From: Catenulispora sp. GP43
Lineage (GTDB): Bacteria > Actinomycetota > Actinomycetes > Streptomycetales > Catenulisporaceae
NCBI RefSeq assembly: GCF_041260665.1
Contig: NZ_JBGCCT010000002.1
Span: forward strand, 372,001-436,000
Reading direction: 5' to 3'
Length of the DNA stretch: 64,000 bases
Shown here piece after piece: positions 63,267 to 64,000 of the stretch. The notes under the pieces were generated by a model that saw only the letters and a program-made list of their open reading frames with translations, made no database searches and was not told the origin of the DNA. Position numbers and translations under genes: made by a program. The number at the start of each line of letters is the position of its first letter. Positions within the stretch are counted from its first letter, which is position 1.

Positions 63267-63657
63267 AGGGCACGCCGATCCGGCGCCAGGCCTCGGCGGC
63301 CTCCTCCCAGACCTCCAGGGCGATGCTGTAGGCGTCCAGGTCGGCGAAGGCGAAGGTGTTGCTGTCCTCGACGACGGTCAGGATCCCGCCGCCGGTCGCC
63401 GGCGGGGGCAGCCACTGCAGGTCGGCGAGGCAGTCGGCGAGGGCGTCCCAGTTGTGGCCGAAGTAGGCGGGGAAACGGTAGGAGCGTTCGCATTCCTCGA
63501 GGAACTGCGGCTTGTCGTGGACGCGCGAGCAGTCCACGAACACGCAGCGCCAGGCGATCTCCTCGGCCTCGGTACGGATCTCGGCCGCCGACCGGTCGGA
63601 GTTCCAGACGCGGACCCCGGGGCCGGCCTCACCGAGGACGTGGGCCAACGCTGTCAT
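63238..63657 (-). CDS. Barstar family RNase inhibitor
   Basis: Protein of 139 aa. FVDCSRVHDKPQFLEECERS, YRFPAYFGHNWDALADCLAD, LQWLPPPATGGGILTVVEDS match barstar, whose helix with NWDALADCL blocks the barnase active site. The ATG (63657-63655) overlaps the stop of the RNase gene (ATGA), so immunity is translationally coupled to the toxin, which is upstream on the same strand. Length is near 140 aa, longer than B. amyloliquefaciens barstar (90 aa) but common in actinobacteria. Confidence 0.93.
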   Translation of the reverse strand: MTALAHVLGEAGPGVRVWNSDRSAAEIRTEAEEIAWRCVFVDCSRVHDKPQFLEECERSYRFPAYFGHNWDALADCLADLQWLPPPATGGGILTVVEDSNTFAFADLDAYSIALEVWEEAAEAWRRIGVPFTVLLRPGA

Positions 63658-63998
63658 GTCGCACCACCTCGCACCACCCGCAGGAAGGACTTGTAATGGT
63701 CCTGGGTGTAGTAGAGCTCGCCGTTCTTGCCGAGCACGAGCCGCCGCGCCCCACGATCGACCGCCCCCGGCGTGGCGACGGTGTACTCGCGGTAGTAGCC
63801 GCCGGGCTCGGCGGGCAGCTGCCGCTCGTGGTTCTGGAAGGTGACGCCGTCCTGGCGGTACTGGAAGCCGCCGCCGTTCTCGATCCGCTTGATGACGTCG
63901 CGCGCCTCGGCGGGCAGGCTCGTCTCGGCGACGGTGGCCATGCCCGCGGGTTTGAGGGACGCGGGCGAATTCCTGCTGGACGAGCCGCCGCAGCCGGA
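63654..63998 (-). CDS. Guanyl-specific ribonuclease (RNase Sa/barnase-like), probable lipoprotein (5' end outside window)
   Basis: The frame is open to the window edge. Residues on the right begin SGCGGSSSRNSPASLKPAG, where the Cys after SG is placed like a lipobox cysteine followed by a Ser tether; the earlier ATG at 63941 would discard this. The mature domain is a microbial RNase: LPAEARDVIKRIENGGGFQY, FQNHERQLPAEPGGYYREYT with the catalytic Glu and the Arg, and LYYTQDHYKSFLRV with the catalytic His. Cleaves RNA after G. Barstar follows with a 4-bp overlap. The lipobox lacks its first residues here, so lipoprotein status is inferred. Confidence 0.85.
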   Translation of the reverse strand, partial: SGCGGSSSRNSPASLKPAGMATVAETSLPAEARDVIKRIENGGGFQYRQDGVTFQNHERQLPAEPGGYYREYTVATPGAVDRGARRLVLGKNGELYYTQDHYKSFLRVVRGGAT

Positions 63999-64000
63999 CA

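Overview
This 64 kb window is GC-rich actinobacterial DNA with about 60 protein genes, most with strong third-position GC. Two F420-dependent luciferase-like oxidoreductases, a LysM resuscitation-promoting factor, DasR-like sites at a chitinase promoter, a DUF6230/DUF6114 pair, and many GTG and TTG starts fit a Streptomyces- or Catenulispora-type soil actinomycete. The genus is a guess. I see no phage, IS element, CRISPR array or NRPS/PKS cluster. The one RNA gene is tRNA-His(GTG) at 39271-39344.

Layout. 1-9.5 kb: end of a secreted lipase, a HIT protein, a LacI regulator divergent from a secreted GH92 mannosidase with a ricin-B tail, an F420 oxidoreductase, a lipoprotein phosphoesterase and an acyl-CoA ligase. 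9.6-19 kb: a LysR regulator with a PhnW-like transaminase, then a minus-strand xylose/ribose-type ABC importer (binding lipoprotein, ATPase, permease) ending in a ROK regulator, then a second F420 oxidoreductase coupled to a Cys-rich pentapeptide-repeat protein. 19-28 kb: an aminotransferase, a P-loop kinase, an Rpf-LysM protein, a Tat-exported phosphoesterase, a deoxyribosyltransferase-like protein and secreted proteins. 28.6-31.8 kb: a three-gene overlapping operon led by a cholesterol oxidase. 32-44.8 kb: an asparagine synthetase carrying a C-terminal F420-0 gamma-glutamyl-ligase-like domain, membrane and unknown proteins, glcF, tRNA-His, oligoribonuclease, a GlxA regulator and the glcDE pair.

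44.9-49.5 kb is a secreted/membrane locus around a TetR gene: DUF6230-DUF6114 on one side and three secreted proteins on the other, two of them products of an exact 690-bp tandem duplication. 49.6-64 kb holds an APH-like kinase beside a truncated SDR remnant, bioA, an L,D-transpeptidase, an aldo/keto reductase behind a MerR-type promoter, an imine-reductase-like gene divergent from a MerR gene, a TetR/class II aldolase pair, a GH18 chitinase, a histidine-kinase remnant, and a barstar/guanyl-RNase pair whose RNase appears to be a lipoprotein running off the right edge.

The genes fit a saprophyte that degrades polymers and lipids outside the cell (lipase, mannosidase, chitinase, phosphoesterases, sterol oxidase), imports sugars and remodels its wall. 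The strongest candidates for something undescribed are the AsnB/ligase fusion, the TetR-centred surface locus with its fresh duplication, the lipoprotein RNase/barstar pair, and four genes whose stop codon is itself repeated in a short tandem tail.
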